Source: Platanthera guangdongensis (taxonomy: Eukaryota; Streptophyta; Magnoliopsida; Asparagales; Orchidaceae). Taken from it: 64,000 nucleotides of DNA. Below the pieces are notes generated by a model. The model did no database searches and was not told where the DNA came from. It saw only the letters and a program-made list of their open reading frames with translations. The DNA lies in the NCBI GenBank assembly GCA_039583875.1, contig CM077153.1, forward strand, positions 112,588,568 to 112,652,567, read 5' to 3'. The translations under genes and the position numbers were made by a program. Each line of letters opens with the position of its first letter. The first letter of the stretch is position 1. Positions 10,036 to 19,548 of the stretch are shown piece by piece.

Positions 10036-10385
10036 AGAAGAAACATATTTTTTAAAAATTTCATTTGTATAGACTCTTCTACACCAGTGTGTTTTTTAGC
10101 AAAAGATAGTGCATCTCTTGGTGACCAATAGCACAAGAGACTAGCACATATTAATTCCAAAATTATTAATAAATTATTTTCACTAAATTTATTACATGAT
10201 GCCCCAAATGTCAAGTACGTCAAAGATAGACCTTGTCACGCATGTGTAAAAGGCAAGCAAACAAGGGCTAACTTTTAAAGCGTTATTGGCAAAGATTCCA
10301 ATAGATGTTTACATCTACTGCATATGAACTTGTTCGGTCCATTGCAAGTTAGAAGTTTGGGAGGTAAGGATTATACGTTAGAAGC
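10036..10385 (+). pseudogene. gag-pre-integrase remnant; integrase core deleted
   Basis: RLAHINSKIINKLF, CHACVKGKQTR and HLLHMNLFGPLQVRSLGGKDYT are readable after several stops. They are the zinc-binding pre-integrase domain and the start of the integrase core. Sequence then jumps near 10385 to the acidic linker that normally precedes RT. The central and C-terminal integrase (roughly 1 kb or more) is therefore missing. Confidence 0.75.
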
Positions 10386-10387
10386 TT

Positions 10388-11385
10388 GACAACTCTTCTT
10401 GTGTGCTCATTGAAGATACAGCTACAAAGTTGAAAGAACTTAGCTTAGATGAACCGTCAGAAGACAAAGGTGAAAAGTTCATCAAGATCACCACTCCAAC
10501 CCCTATTAGAGAGGTTGATGATCAAGATAAAGAAATCATCCAAGTTGATGAGGTCACTCCGGTGATTGAAGATAATACAGATGCAAGGACTTTTGAGCTC
10601 AGACATATGAAGGATCATCCCATGGACCAGATCATAGGAGATCCCCGGGATGGTGTCAGAACTCGTAGATGTACAACTAACGAGAATTTATATTTATGTT
10701 TTCTCTCACAGGTTGAAACAAAGAAGTTCGAGTAAACAAACTCAGACGCATCTTGGATAATGGCGATGGAAGAAGAACTAAATCAGTTCAAACACTGCCA
10801 AGTATGAAAACTACTTCCAAGACCCCAAGGTAAAAACGTCATTGGGACAAAATGGGTCTACCAGAATAAGATGGACGAGGATGGAACGTCCATAAAGAAT
10901 AAGGCCAGACTCATCGCTAAAGGATATCATCAAGAAGAAGGAATCGACTTCGACCAGACGTATGCTCCAGTGGCAAGGCTGGAGGCAATCAGGTTATTCC
11001 TAGCATATGCTGCTCTTAAGGACTTTACCGTCTATCAAATGGACGTGAATTTTGCCTTCCTTAATGGTGACATAAAGGAAGAGGTATATGTGGAACAACC
11101 TCCAGGTTTCATTGATTCTAACTTTACTGATTATGTTTACATATTACATAAAGCTTTATATGGTTTGAAACAAGCTCCTCGAGCTTGGTATGAGATGCTA
11201 TCTAGCTTTCTACTTGAGAACAAGTTCACAAGGGGAAAGATAGATAAGACATTATTTCTTAGGGAAATAAAAGGCAAGATTTTGCTAGTGCAAATCTATG
11301 TCGACGACATTATTTTTGGCTCTACTAACAACAACCTCTGCAAGAAGTTTTCAAAACTTATGCAAGAGAAGTTTGAAATGAGCAG
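10388..11385 (+). pseudogene. Reverse transcriptase of E6, first part
   Basis: The acidic linker (10403-10735) leads into MAMEEELNQFKHC and then an open stretch from 10871. The copia RT signatures are clear: [31 protein letters not shown] (with one catalytic aspartate), [13 protein letters not shown] and [11 protein letters not shown] (the YVDD active site). The frame is broken near 10736 and 10806 and then cut by E7 after FEMS at 11385. Coding resumes at 20210. Confidence 0.88.
11381..11385. repeat. Target-site duplication of E7, left copy (AGCAG)
   Basis: AGCAG immediately precedes the left LTR and recurs at 20210-20214 after the right LTR. Five bp is the usual length for Ty3/gypsy integration. 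Confidence 0.95.
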
Positions 11386-12046
11386 TGTTGATGCACGAAA
11401 ACGGACAGGGAGTCAGGCACCACCAGCTAACGGTTCGAACACCGGGGAATAGGGGAGGAAAGGAGGAGACTGTCGACCAATCGGTTACTAGCGATCGCGG
11501 CTAAAGGACCGGAGAAGGGGGCCGCTGGCAGCGGCAACAACAGAGTTCGCCCGCCGCGGCTTAAATGCCACTCTTGCGGCGGGCTTTCCTTTACTTCAAA
11601 TAAGAAACAGTTACAACGAGTAAAAGAAGAAGCCGGCCGGACTACAAGCCGCAATACACTAGACTTGAGACCGCAGCTCTTAACAGGCGAGCTCCTGGAT
11701 CCCAGTCAGCGTGTCTTGGGGAGTGCACCATCCCCCTATTTATAGGCTCGGGGGCCTGCCCAAACGGGCAGGGCTAAAGTTACCGGCTGCCCGGGGTACA
11801 GGAGAACTGGGCAGAGGTGAGGGGAAGCAAAAGAGAAAGAAACAAGAAAGGAGGGAAGCCGCGCGGCTTGGCGGATTCCTCCTGGCGAGCTGACGGCTGG
11901 GTCCTTGGGCCTTGTCGCTAAGCAGGGTCGGCGTTGGCAGCGGCCTGACATGGAGACCGCCCGGCTTGGGAGGCTTGGCGGCTTGAGTAGGCAGGCCGCC
12001 CGGTCTGGAAAGCTGCGCGGGCAGGTCGCGGATTCCGGGCTTATCA
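11386..12046 (-). repeat. 3' LTR of E7 (left)
   Basis: It is 661 bp, TGTTGATGCACG...CTTATCA as read on the plus strand (TGATAAG...CATCAACA on the element strand). It differs from the right LTR at about a dozen sites by eye. A TATA box (TATAAATA, element strand) is at 11744-11737 and a CCTGCCC/GGGCAGG hairpin at 11755-11772 lies just upstream of it. Confidence 0.95.
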
Positions 12047-12067
12047 TAATCCCTGCACATTTTTAAG
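12047..12067 (-). other. Polypurine tract region of E7
   Basis: On the element strand AATGTGCAGGGATTA directly precedes the 3' LTR. The equivalent sequence before the E10 and E11 3' LTRs is AATGTGCGGGGATTA, so the site is conserved. Confidence 0.85.
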
Positions 12068-12128
12068 TTTCCAAAAAACTTCGAAAATGTAGAACTAAGC
12101 CGGAGACCGCGACTGCCTCATCGTTGTC

Positions 12129-12135
12129 TATAAAA
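12129..12135 (+). promoter_or_regulatory. TATA box of E7 aORF1
   Basis: TATAAAA lies ~100 bp upstream of the aORF1 ATG. TATA boxes sit at corresponding places before aORF1 in E10 (46407-46401) and E11 (53136-53142), which supports a real promoter. Confidence 0.7.
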
Positions 12136-12235
12136 TCCCCTGAACCTTGACATTCCTCAGGATTCCTGCCAAGCCAAGGGTCGCTACTCGCCACTTGCGG
12201 TCAGAATTTTGCAAGCCGACGCGATTTCTCTAGCG

Positions 12236-14311
12236 ATGGATGTAATGTCATCAATGTTAGCCCGCAACAAGAAACCGCCAGAAACGAAGCAGAGCCGGAG
12301 CGAGAACTCGAATGATTCTGCCCGTCAGACTGCCAAGAAGACTGGGAAGCCGGAGACATCAGCGGCTTCTGGAGCTAAAAAGAGGCCGACAGAGATCGTC
12401 GGCGGACCATCGCAGGCCGCAGTAGATCCCAAAGCGGGTTCGAAGGCTGCTCCACTGCAAACCGGAATTGCCAAATCCTTCGACCTGACTTTCTCTCCAT
12501 CAGGAGAACCACTCCTAAAAATCGGTGGGACGGAGGAGAAGAGTGTTGAATCTGGGAAACCGTCCGAATTGTCGGGCAAGGTCGACTTAATCGTTGTGGA
12601 TGACAACGAGCCGGAGAAGGCGCTGGAGACCGAACAGATTGTAGGCGAACAGCGCAAGCGGACTGAAAAGGTGTTCGGCTCCCTGAAATGGCGGAAAGAA
12701 AGGAGCGAAACCCTTGAAGAAAGGATGAAGAGAAAGATGAGGAAGTTGCACGCCAGAAACCGGAACATTTCCGAAAAGACCGGCGCGGACAGTCTGCAAC
12801 ACAGGCCGCACGAGAAGGAGGTACCCGAGAACCCGCCTACACCGGAGTACAAGCCGAGCAAACTAGAGAGTATGCCAGCGGTTAGCGACTCGCTCAGCGA
12901 GCTCCTGAAGGGCATGGAGACTCTCCAGCGGCAAGACGCGCTATTGTCGACACCAGCGGCCTCTGAGGAGGTTGACCGCCCGGACATCCAGGTTATTGGG
13001 GAGAAGCCTGGCGATCCGGCTTCCGCGGCTTCTGAAGGAGCCGAGAAACTGAAGCTTCGCGAGAAGATGGAGGAGATGAAGAAACTGATCGCCGATAAGC
13101 CGGTGGCGACCGCACATCCATTGCTGCAAGGTAAACACCAGGACGTTAGGCGAATTATTAAATTCTACAAGTCGCGGTCAAGGAAGAAGGGGGCGAATAT
13201 TATATTCAATCCGCCGGCCAGCTTTTTCCTGACCACGGCTCAACTGAAAAGCCGAGCTAAGGAAACCGAGCGGCTATGGAAAGAAAAGCTGAAGAGGATA
13301 GATCCTGAGCGGCTCAGGCGGCCAGTGATTAAAATCCATACCGCGGCCTCTGGAGGAGATAAACATCAAACCGACGGTCTTATCCTATCGATTTCCTTAC
13401 TAGAAGGTCGCAACAATCCGGCTGAACCTGACTGCGGTTTCTCTTCTGCAGGTGTACCGGAGACCGCGATGAAACCGGGCGACTTGACGTCGTATTTGTC
13501 TATGCTGCCACCGCCTCCGCCTCCAAGTGTTCGCGAGAAGGAGATGGCCGACTTCCAGAAGGACGTCGGCACGCTGCAGGCGGCTTTGGACGCGGCCACC
13601 GAAACCCTGCGGATTAAAGACGAACAGCAGCGGGTTGCCCAGGAGGCCGCGGAAAAAAGGATCCAAGAGCTGCAAACCACCCTGGAGCGAGAGACCGCAA
13701 GGTTGAAAACTACGCTTGAGCAGGAGACCGCGAGGATGAAGACTGCGATGGAACAAGAGACTGCCAGGCTCCAGACCGCGATGAAGGAAGAGACCGCCAG
13801 GCTCCAGACCGCGAGGAAGGAAGAGACCGCCAGGCTCCAGACCGCGATGGAAACTGCTGAGGCAAAGATTGCTGAGATGCAGGTCGCCTTGGAGCAGGAA
13901 AGGGCGGAGAAGTACTTGCTGATGGCCGCGCGGCTGGAAGGTGACAGAGAAGAGATCCCACATGCGGAAGGCGGCGAGAACCAAGACCTGCCGGCGGAGA
14001 CCGGCGGAGAACAGCGGCCTGCACTACCAACTCCTGCAGAGTTGCCGGGTACTAGCCGCCCGGCCTCTGGCGAGACTTCGCATCCGTCGGTGGCTGCGGC
14101 GCCTAACCAGGTCGCAGTTCCAAGCGGTCTGGGGGTTCAGGCGATCCCCATGATACCGTTTGCGAGAGTAGAGCGCGACCCTGCGCGAGTTCATCGGTCT
14201 CTGCATGCGCTTCATAATCTGGTTAGCCAGGTGTACGTTGCGATTGTGCAGACCGGTGAGCAGGTCACGCACATAGGACGAGATAGGCCGGAAGACGACA
14301 AACGATCCTGA
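12236..14311 (+). CDS. Antisense gene aORF1 of E7: coiled-coil protein, intact
   Basis: A 691-codon frame antisense to gag; 12236 is the first ATG after the TATA box. The protein has a basic, low-complexity N-terminus, a conserved block (RNISEKTGADSLQHRPHEKE, ~residues 178-200), a second block ending RIDPERLRRPVI (~360) and a long coiled coil (~430-570). The coiled coil contains five 33-bp tandem repeats (13691-13855; ETARLQT units). The C-terminal motif ARVHRSLHALHNLVSQVYV is conserved as HMH.TIN.IHHH in E10 and E11. A 75-bp in-frame intron at 13377-13451 is inferred from the splice site matched in E10 and E11. No function is known; extra ORFs of this kind are reported in Tat elements. Confidence 0.8.
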   Translation: MDVMSSMLARNKKPPETKQSRSENSNDSARQTAKKTGKPETSAASGAKKRPTEIVGGPSQAAVDPKAGSKAAPLQTGIAKSFDLTFSPSGEPLLKIGGTEEKSVESGKPSELSGKVDLIVVDDNEPEKALETEQIVGEQRKRTEKVFGSLKWRKERSETLEERMKRKMRKLHARNRNISEKTGADSLQHRPHEKEVPENPPTPEYKPSKLESMPAVSDSLSELLKGMETLQRQDALLSTPAASEEVDRPDIQVIGEKPGDPASAASEGAEKLKLREKMEEMKKLIADKPVATAHPLLQGKHQDVRRIIKFYKSRSRKKGANIIFNPPASFFLTTAQLKSRAKETERLWKEKLKRIDPERLRRPVIKIHTAASGGDKHQTDGLILSISLLEGRNNPAEPDCGFSSAGVPETAMKPGDLTSYLSMLPPPPPPSVREKEMADFQKDVGTLQAALDAATETLRIKDEQQRVAQEAAEKRIQELQTTLERETARLKTTLEQETARMKTAMEQETARLQTAMKEETARLQTARKEETARLQTAMETAEAKIAEMQVALEQERAEKYLLMAARLEGDREEIPHAEGGENQDLPAETGGEQRPALPTPAELPGTSRPASGETSHPSVAAAPNQVAVPSGLGVQAIPMIPFARVERDPARVHRSLHALHNLVSQVYVAIVQTGEQVTHIGRDRPEDDKRS
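13691..13855 (+). repeat. 33-bp tandem repeats inside aORF1
   Basis: Five units beginning GAGACYGC, each 33 bp, encode 11-residue repeats (ETARLQTAMKE type) in the coiled coil. Eleven residues is three turns of a helix, so the repeats extend the coil in phase. E10 and E11 have non-tandem coils here. Confidence 0.9.
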
Positions 14312-14726
14312 GCGACTTGAGAGAACTAAGTCGCGCGGACATTTGCAAATTATGTTGTAATATATATTTTTTCTCTGGATGTTGGACAATTTGATTGCTG
14401 TAAACTGTTGTATTCTATTATGCTGCGAACTGAATGCGGCTTATGCGGTTTGTATTTATAATCCACATGTCTGCTGCTTTGTTCTGAGAAATTTAAAGAT
14501 TAGGAGAGTAGCCGCGCGGTCTGGCGAACAGAGCGCCGGCTTGAATACTTGATATCCACATGATACGCCATAAAATTTTTCTAAGTGCAGGGAAATAGCC
14601 GTGCGGACTGATGGACTAAACGGCGGCTTGGTCCCTAAGCTGATCTGCACTTCCAGCGGACTTAGGCCGCGCGGCGTGACGACTAGCCGCGATTTGACGT
14701 TGGGCACTGTAGCTTCACGGATTTTC

Positions 14727-14735
14727 TATAAATAG
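14727..14735 (+). promoter_or_regulatory. TATA box of E7 aORF2
   Basis: TATAAATAG lies 37 bp upstream of the aORF2 ATG at 14772. E10 and E11 have TATAAATA at matching places (43892-43885 and 55602-55609). Confidence 0.75.
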
Positions 14736-14771
14736 AGCAGATCCCGTAGATTTCATCACAATTCAAGAAGG

Positions 14772-16570
14772 ATGCGGGCTAAGTCCAAGTCGTTGCGGTC
14801 TGACAAGGCCACTGCGGTTAGGACAGACGCGGCCTCCGCTTTCCACTCAGCTGACCATAAAGAATGCCGGCTTACAAAAGCCGAGCTGGATGACTTTGTC
14901 GAGAAACACATGCAAGGAAGTCCGCTGATCGCGCGGCTTCCCCGACAGGATGAGCGGATCAACTCCTCCAATGCAAATCAGATCGCGGTCCCCATCGACC
15001 ACTTTGACTGCGGCTTCAGCTTCCCGGTCATGCTGGAGGCCGTAGCGGTCTTCGACCACTACGGAGTTGTGCCCGGACAACTTCCCCCAAACTCGATAGC
15101 CGCCATCTACAGCTTCATCTCCTACCTCAGGTCGGAAAGAGTCCGCTTCTCTATGAGGCTCTTCAGAGAGTGCTTTTCGGTGCGGTCTATCCCGGACTCC
15201 GGGACAAAGATCTTCCGGGGGCACCTCTACTTCGGCTGTAGAGGGCTGAAGATAGTCAACTTGGCCAACAAGATCGCGAACTGGCCGGAGCGGTTTCTCA
15301 TCTTCGAAGGAAACCTGGGGTTGCTGCCGGTCGACCCCCAAATCCGCGAAGAAGCCGCCTTCGGCAGCAGCGGCTTGGAAGGCATGGAGAAGGAGTTCTA
15401 CGACTTCTTCAAAGGCGAGCGGCTTGATGTAAACCACTACATCCCGCTGTTGTCGTCGCTAGTAGGAGTAGAGGCAGAAGACAGTAAGCTCCAAGCCGGC
15501 CGACCTGATATCTTAGCCGCACGGACTGGAAACTAACTTTGCCTTTATCTTTGCAGCTGCTGTGGCGGTCCCGCTGAACAAGCTGCAGACTCCTAGCGGC
15601 TTAACCCTCACTCAAAGAGAAAAGAGAGCGAAGCGGGCCAAGCCGGCGCGAGCTGCGGAGGAGGAGGAGTCGGACTCCTCTGGAGAGTTCATTCTGCAAG
15701 GAACCGGCAGCAGCTTGAAGGATGTCCACGGCGATCCGGCCTTGCGGTGGAGTCCGGACGGCAAGTCGGTGACGATCTCCACCGCCCTCCCCTACTGGGG
15801 AGCGGGAGAAGTAAGCCGCCATGCGAGCACGGTTGGCGGCGCGCTGTATGGCAAGCGCAACTTGAGGGCTATGCGACGAGTTCCTCCAGACGACCTGCCG
15901 CGGCTAGCCGCGCAAGTCGGCGCGAGGAGCTTCGTGGCAAGTCACTTCATGGGCCTTGCCTACAAGCAGCTGATGAAGGAGAACAGCGGCCTGAAGACAC
16001 AGTTAGGCGAACAACAAGAAGAGAACAAGCGGCTTAAGAAAAAGGAGGCGGTAAGTCATTACCAATACTCGTGCGGTTAGCATTATGTAACCGCGCGACC
16101 TTACCTTTACTTTTGCTTTGCAGGAAATGTATAACCCGGCCAATCCCATCTTCCAAGACCAAGTCTTCCCCCAACTCGTCCAAGGGATTGATGGAGCGCT
16201 TAATTGCCTCCGGGACCTTGGCGGCTTGGCCACCGGCTTCACCGACTTTACATGCGCCGACATCTACCCCTCCCTGAAAGAGAAGGTGGCCGACATCTAT
16301 AGGTCGATCAAGGGCAAGGCCAAGGTCGGGGAAGAAGTCGGCGAGGTGGTCTGAGACGCCGTTGAAGAGGTCGGCCAGGGAAGCCGGAGTCCACGCACAT
16401 CGCCTGAGTCCGGCGGCCAAGAATCGGAGACCGCATGGCCAGACTCGACAACTTCTGGCGGTTCAGCGAGCTCCGCAACTAGCAGCGGATACTCTCTATC
16501 ATCCGTCGACATCGGCGACGGCAGTGATTTGGATTCTCCTGCGACTAAGAAGCTCAAACCGGGCGATTAG
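14772..16570 (+). CDS. Antisense gene aORF2 of E7: three-exon Transposase_28-like protein
   Basis: Exons by sequence: 14772-15483, 15557-16050 and 16124-16354, joined in frame by two 73-bp GT-AG introns (GTAAGC...TTTGCAG; GTAAGT...TTTGCAG). Exon 1 has the GFSFPVMLEA, GQLPPNSIAAIYSFISYLR and FSMRLFRECFSVRS motifs that resemble the 'putative gypsy type transposon' (Transposase_28) domain. Exon 2 is basic then helical, and exon 3 is short. An in-frame TGA at 16352 ends the frame, but it stays open after it to TAG at 16568-16570. That extra part encodes a serine-rich tail ending ATKKLKPGD, matched in E11, so the TGA is probably a mutation. Role unknown; the acidic/serine-rich and basic parts could suggest a nuclear protein. 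Confidence 0.78.
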
Positions 16571-17604
16571 AAAATCTGTAACTTGTTTTTGTATTTTGAA
16601 CTTTTTTTTTTGAAATCGGCGGTATTGTTTTTGTAACCGCGCGATTAAGACTTTGTAATACTTAATGAAATGGAAATGAAGGCATTTTTACCTTTCTCTT
16701 TGTTATATTTCACTTTTCTTACTTGACTAAGTCCGCGCGGTCTCAGTTTAGCTTCCGATTTAAAATATGAGTATGTAAACCGGCTGAGTTTGCGCTGCGA
16801 CTTCAACAAAGCTATCCGCAAGAGAGAGATATTTTCCTGCGGTTTATACCGGAGTGCATGTCGACGATAAGCCGAGCGGCTAATAACTTAAACCGCAATT
16901 TTCCTTAATGAATTATTCAACGTTATCTGCTGGAAGGGCTGAATTGCCGCGGCTTGCTCATACATAAACCGTGACCGCTAAGCCGCGCGGGCACCTGTCG
17001 CGGTCGGCAGACATCCATAACATTGAAATATTAGATTGCGGCTAGGGCGAACTCTGAAACGAATTGCCCATTTGATTAAAGGAACAAGAATAGAGAAACA
17101 AGCTTCGGCTTCCGATAATACAGGCCGATATAGGCATATGGAAGCCGGGAATTGTTGTGACGACAGTTCGTTGATTAGCTAATATAATTAATACCATAAG
17201 CCGGCAGATCAAAGCCAGGAATTAAGTGCCAGACGCAGGTCGGGCGACTTCCTTTCCATATGAATAACAAACCGGCAACTGATATATTTGAGCCAAATAA
17301 GATACTGAATAGCGGATAGGCGGACGTAAGTCGGCCGAGTTCCCAAATATATTAATGATAATCCGGCAGGTAGGAACAGGAAAGTTAAAAAACTTAAGCC
17401 GGAATATGAAACCGGGCGGCTTGTGTAATTAATTATACAACCTGCACAGGCCGCTTAGTAAAACCGCGAGATAGCGGATAGGCGCGTGTTGTCCTGCAAA
17501 AATAGGTGAAGACATGCACTTATGACATGTGGGCAGGTGCGCGCGGTATTGCTTTCCACACAAAGAACACATAAGCGAGATCGAAATTCTTAAAATCCAT
17601 GACC
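16571..17604. other. Noncoding stretch of E7 (site of the missing pol)
   Basis: No ORF of note and no trace of RT, RNase H or integrase motifs on either strand. CCGCGCGG-type words are frequent (TAGCCGCGCGG and relatives), as across the rest of E7. Confidence 0.6.
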
Positions 17605-17882
17605 GATGTCAAGCGGGACAAGTACGCAACGTCTGCGACTGAAGTCAAGCAGGACAAGTACGCAATGTCTGCGACGAAGGTCAAGCGGGACAAGTACGTA
17701 ATGCCTGTCTGTGACTGAAGTCATGCGTGACGGGTACGCAATGTCTGCGACTGAAGGCCAAGCGGAAAACCCACTACACATCTGCGACTGAACTCAAGCA
17801 GGACAAGTACGCAATGTCTGCGACGAAGGTCAAGCGGGACAAGTACGTAATGCCTGTCTGTGACTGAAGTCAAGCGGGATGT
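17605..17882 (-). repeat. 36-40-bp tandem repeats in E7
   Basis: About seven and a half units with the core GTCAAGCGGGACAAGTACG and a TCTGCGACTGAA tail. Units alternate in length, and a block of three units is itself repeated. It lies downstream of gag on the element strand, where E10 and E11 carry their 137-bp repeat after pol. Confidence 0.85.
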
Positions 17883-18163
17883 GGAGGGCTTAAGAATTCG
17901 AAAGGGGCTCTTGCCCCTACATGCATGCATATTGGCATAAAGAGTAAAGCTAAAAATAAGCTTCAAATGAAAAAGTAACATTTGCACGATGTTAAGGAAG
18001 TGACAAAGGATATATATCTGTAGTTTTATCATGCCTCATTAATACCGATTGTGAAGGAGATGTTATGTACTATTCTGAACATAAGCACTTTTCTTTATAG
18101 AAAGAAAGAGGAATCACTGCTTGAATTATTGAGCAAGAAATGAAAGATTGCCTTAGAGAGTTA

Positions 18164-19273
18164 CTAAATAACATATTCTTGCAACTTTCCAGCTCTTACA
18201 AGTTGATTAGCCAATTCCCTGAGAGCTATGCAATCTTCTGCTAGATGACCAATATCTTTATGATACTTGCAAAAAAGTTGCTCGTGCCGATACTTGATTT
18301 TGGATTTCATACGCCGAGGCTTCTTGAACTCAGGCATTCCCTGAATGATTATCAAAAGATCTTCCATAGGAATTTTAAACTTAACATACTTACCTGAACC
18401 TTTTTCATACTTTGGAGTTTTATCCTGGAGAATATAAGGAGACTTGGAATATTCAACTTGCAAAACATCTTGTGAGGAAGTAGATTGCTGTTGACCAGAA
18501 GTCCCTTGAGATTGTTTGGCCATTTGATTCAGAAATGAAACATAACCTTTATTTGCCTCTTCACCCATTATGAATGTATTAACTATATCAATAAGATCTC
18601 CGTAGCTCTTGGGATATTTTGTGGTGAGCTTGAATTTCAATGGGCCTTCTTGAAGTGCGTTTATGAAAGCATACAAGTAATAGTCTTGATGGACGCTACA
18701 AATATCTAAAACCTCCTTTTGAAACCGATCAACAAAATCTGGATTAGACTCGTCAATTCCTTGCTTGATTCGGAAGAGAGCTCCAACGTCTCTTTTCCGC
18801 TTCCTGTAAATAGCGAATCTAGAAATAAATTGACTTCGAAGATCCTTAAAGCTGGTTACTGATCGAGGTGGGAGGCTATAAAACCATTCTCTTGCAACAT
18901 TGCCAAAAGATACAACGAAGAGTTTGCATTTTACTCCATTTGACACTTTTCTCAATGAAATAGCTGATTCAAAAGCTTGCAAATGAGAAAATGGATCATC
19001 ACATCCAGAATACTCCGGGAGACGCGGTACTCTAAAGTTATCAGAGACAGTATCCCACCGAATACGATTAATGAATGGAGAAGGGGCCTCTTCTTCGTCC
19101 TCACAAAGAGGTTCATTTGCAACAGATTCTAGTCCACGCTCAACACTGTTTGCAAAAATTTCTCTATGAGGGTCAACAACCTCACTATTAAAATACGAGC
19201 AATCCTGCACTTCTGAGAGATCTGTAGTCACTGAGATGCGGCTTGATTTACCATGGCCCTTTGCAGGATTCAT
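18164..19273 (-). CDS. gag of E7, intact
   Basis: A 369-codon uninterrupted frame starting at the ATG at 19273. Residues ~70-240 carry the Ty3/gypsy gag fold: SHLQAFESAISL, KCKLFVVSFGNVAREWFYSLPP, LRSQFISRFAIYRKRKRDVG and FVDRFQKEVL. The end has FCKYHKDIGHLAEDC, the CX2HX4HX4C variant zinc knuckle of Tat/Ogre gags. It aligns end to end with E10 gag but lacks E10's basic linker. Gag assembles the particle that packages element RNA. An intact gag in a pol-less element suggests it was selected for, perhaps to package its own RNA. The 276 bp between the start codon and the LTR are leader. Confidence 0.9.
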   Translation of the reverse strand: MNPAKGHGKSSRISVTTDLSEVQDCSYFNSEVVDPHREIFANSVERGLESVANEPLCEDEEEAPSPFINRIRWDTVSDNFRVPRLPEYSGCDDPFSHLQAFESAISLRKVSNGVKCKLFVVSFGNVAREWFYSLPPRSVTSFKDLRSQFISRFAIYRKRKRDVGALFRIKQGIDESNPDFVDRFQKEVLDICSVHQDYYLYAFINALQEGPLKFKLTTKYPKSYGDLIDIVNTFIMGEEANKGYVSFLNQMAKQSQGTSGQQQSTSSQDVLQVEYSKSPYILQDKTPKYEKGSGKYVKFKIPMEDLLIIIQGMPEFKKPRRMKSKIKYRHEQLFCKYHKDIGHLAEDCIALRELANQLVRAGKLQEYVI

Positions 19274-19526
19274 CCTGAAAAGAAAGAATAGCCGAACTTT
19301 TTCAAGAGACCGCAGAACAGCGGCGGCTTAATGTGGCGGCTAGAGGATACTGCAAACCGATAAGAAGACCGGCTGAAAAGAGAGCGGATAGAATGCCAGG
19401 TTCCACAGCACTGGAGGCGGGCTGAAAACCTTAGCCGGCGAAACCGCGGCTTGCTCGACAGGCCGCCGAACTCTAGAGGATAGAGCGGTCTAATTAGCTA
19501 GACCGCTGATTTCATCGATTAGTCGA

Positions 19527-19548
19527 GATCTGAAGGCCGCGTGTTAAC
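19527..19548 (-). other. Primer-binding region of E7, no TGG
   Basis: Directly inside the 5' LTR the element strand reads GTTAACACGCGGCCTTCAG. E10 has the same sequence with one change. No TGG-starting PBS is present in the first 20 bases, although conservation between diverged elements suggests this is the primer site. Confidence 0.55.

Noticed and set aside
11736..12060. Minus-strand ORFs of ~103 codons in both E7 LTRs, with look-alikes in the E10 and E11 LTRs
   Set aside because: They lie in GC-rich U3 sequence, overlap in two frames, end at the TATA box and show no codon-type conservation between families. Openness follows from base composition.
12325..12987. 220-codon and neighbouring minus-strand ORFs under aORF1
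   Set aside because: They are shadows of aORF1 in the opposite strand; the plus-strand frame is the one conserved in E10 and E11.
17605..17882. Regularly spaced repeats that might suggest a CRISPR array
   Set aside because: Units are directly tandem without unique spacers, are degenerate, and the DNA is plant retroelement.
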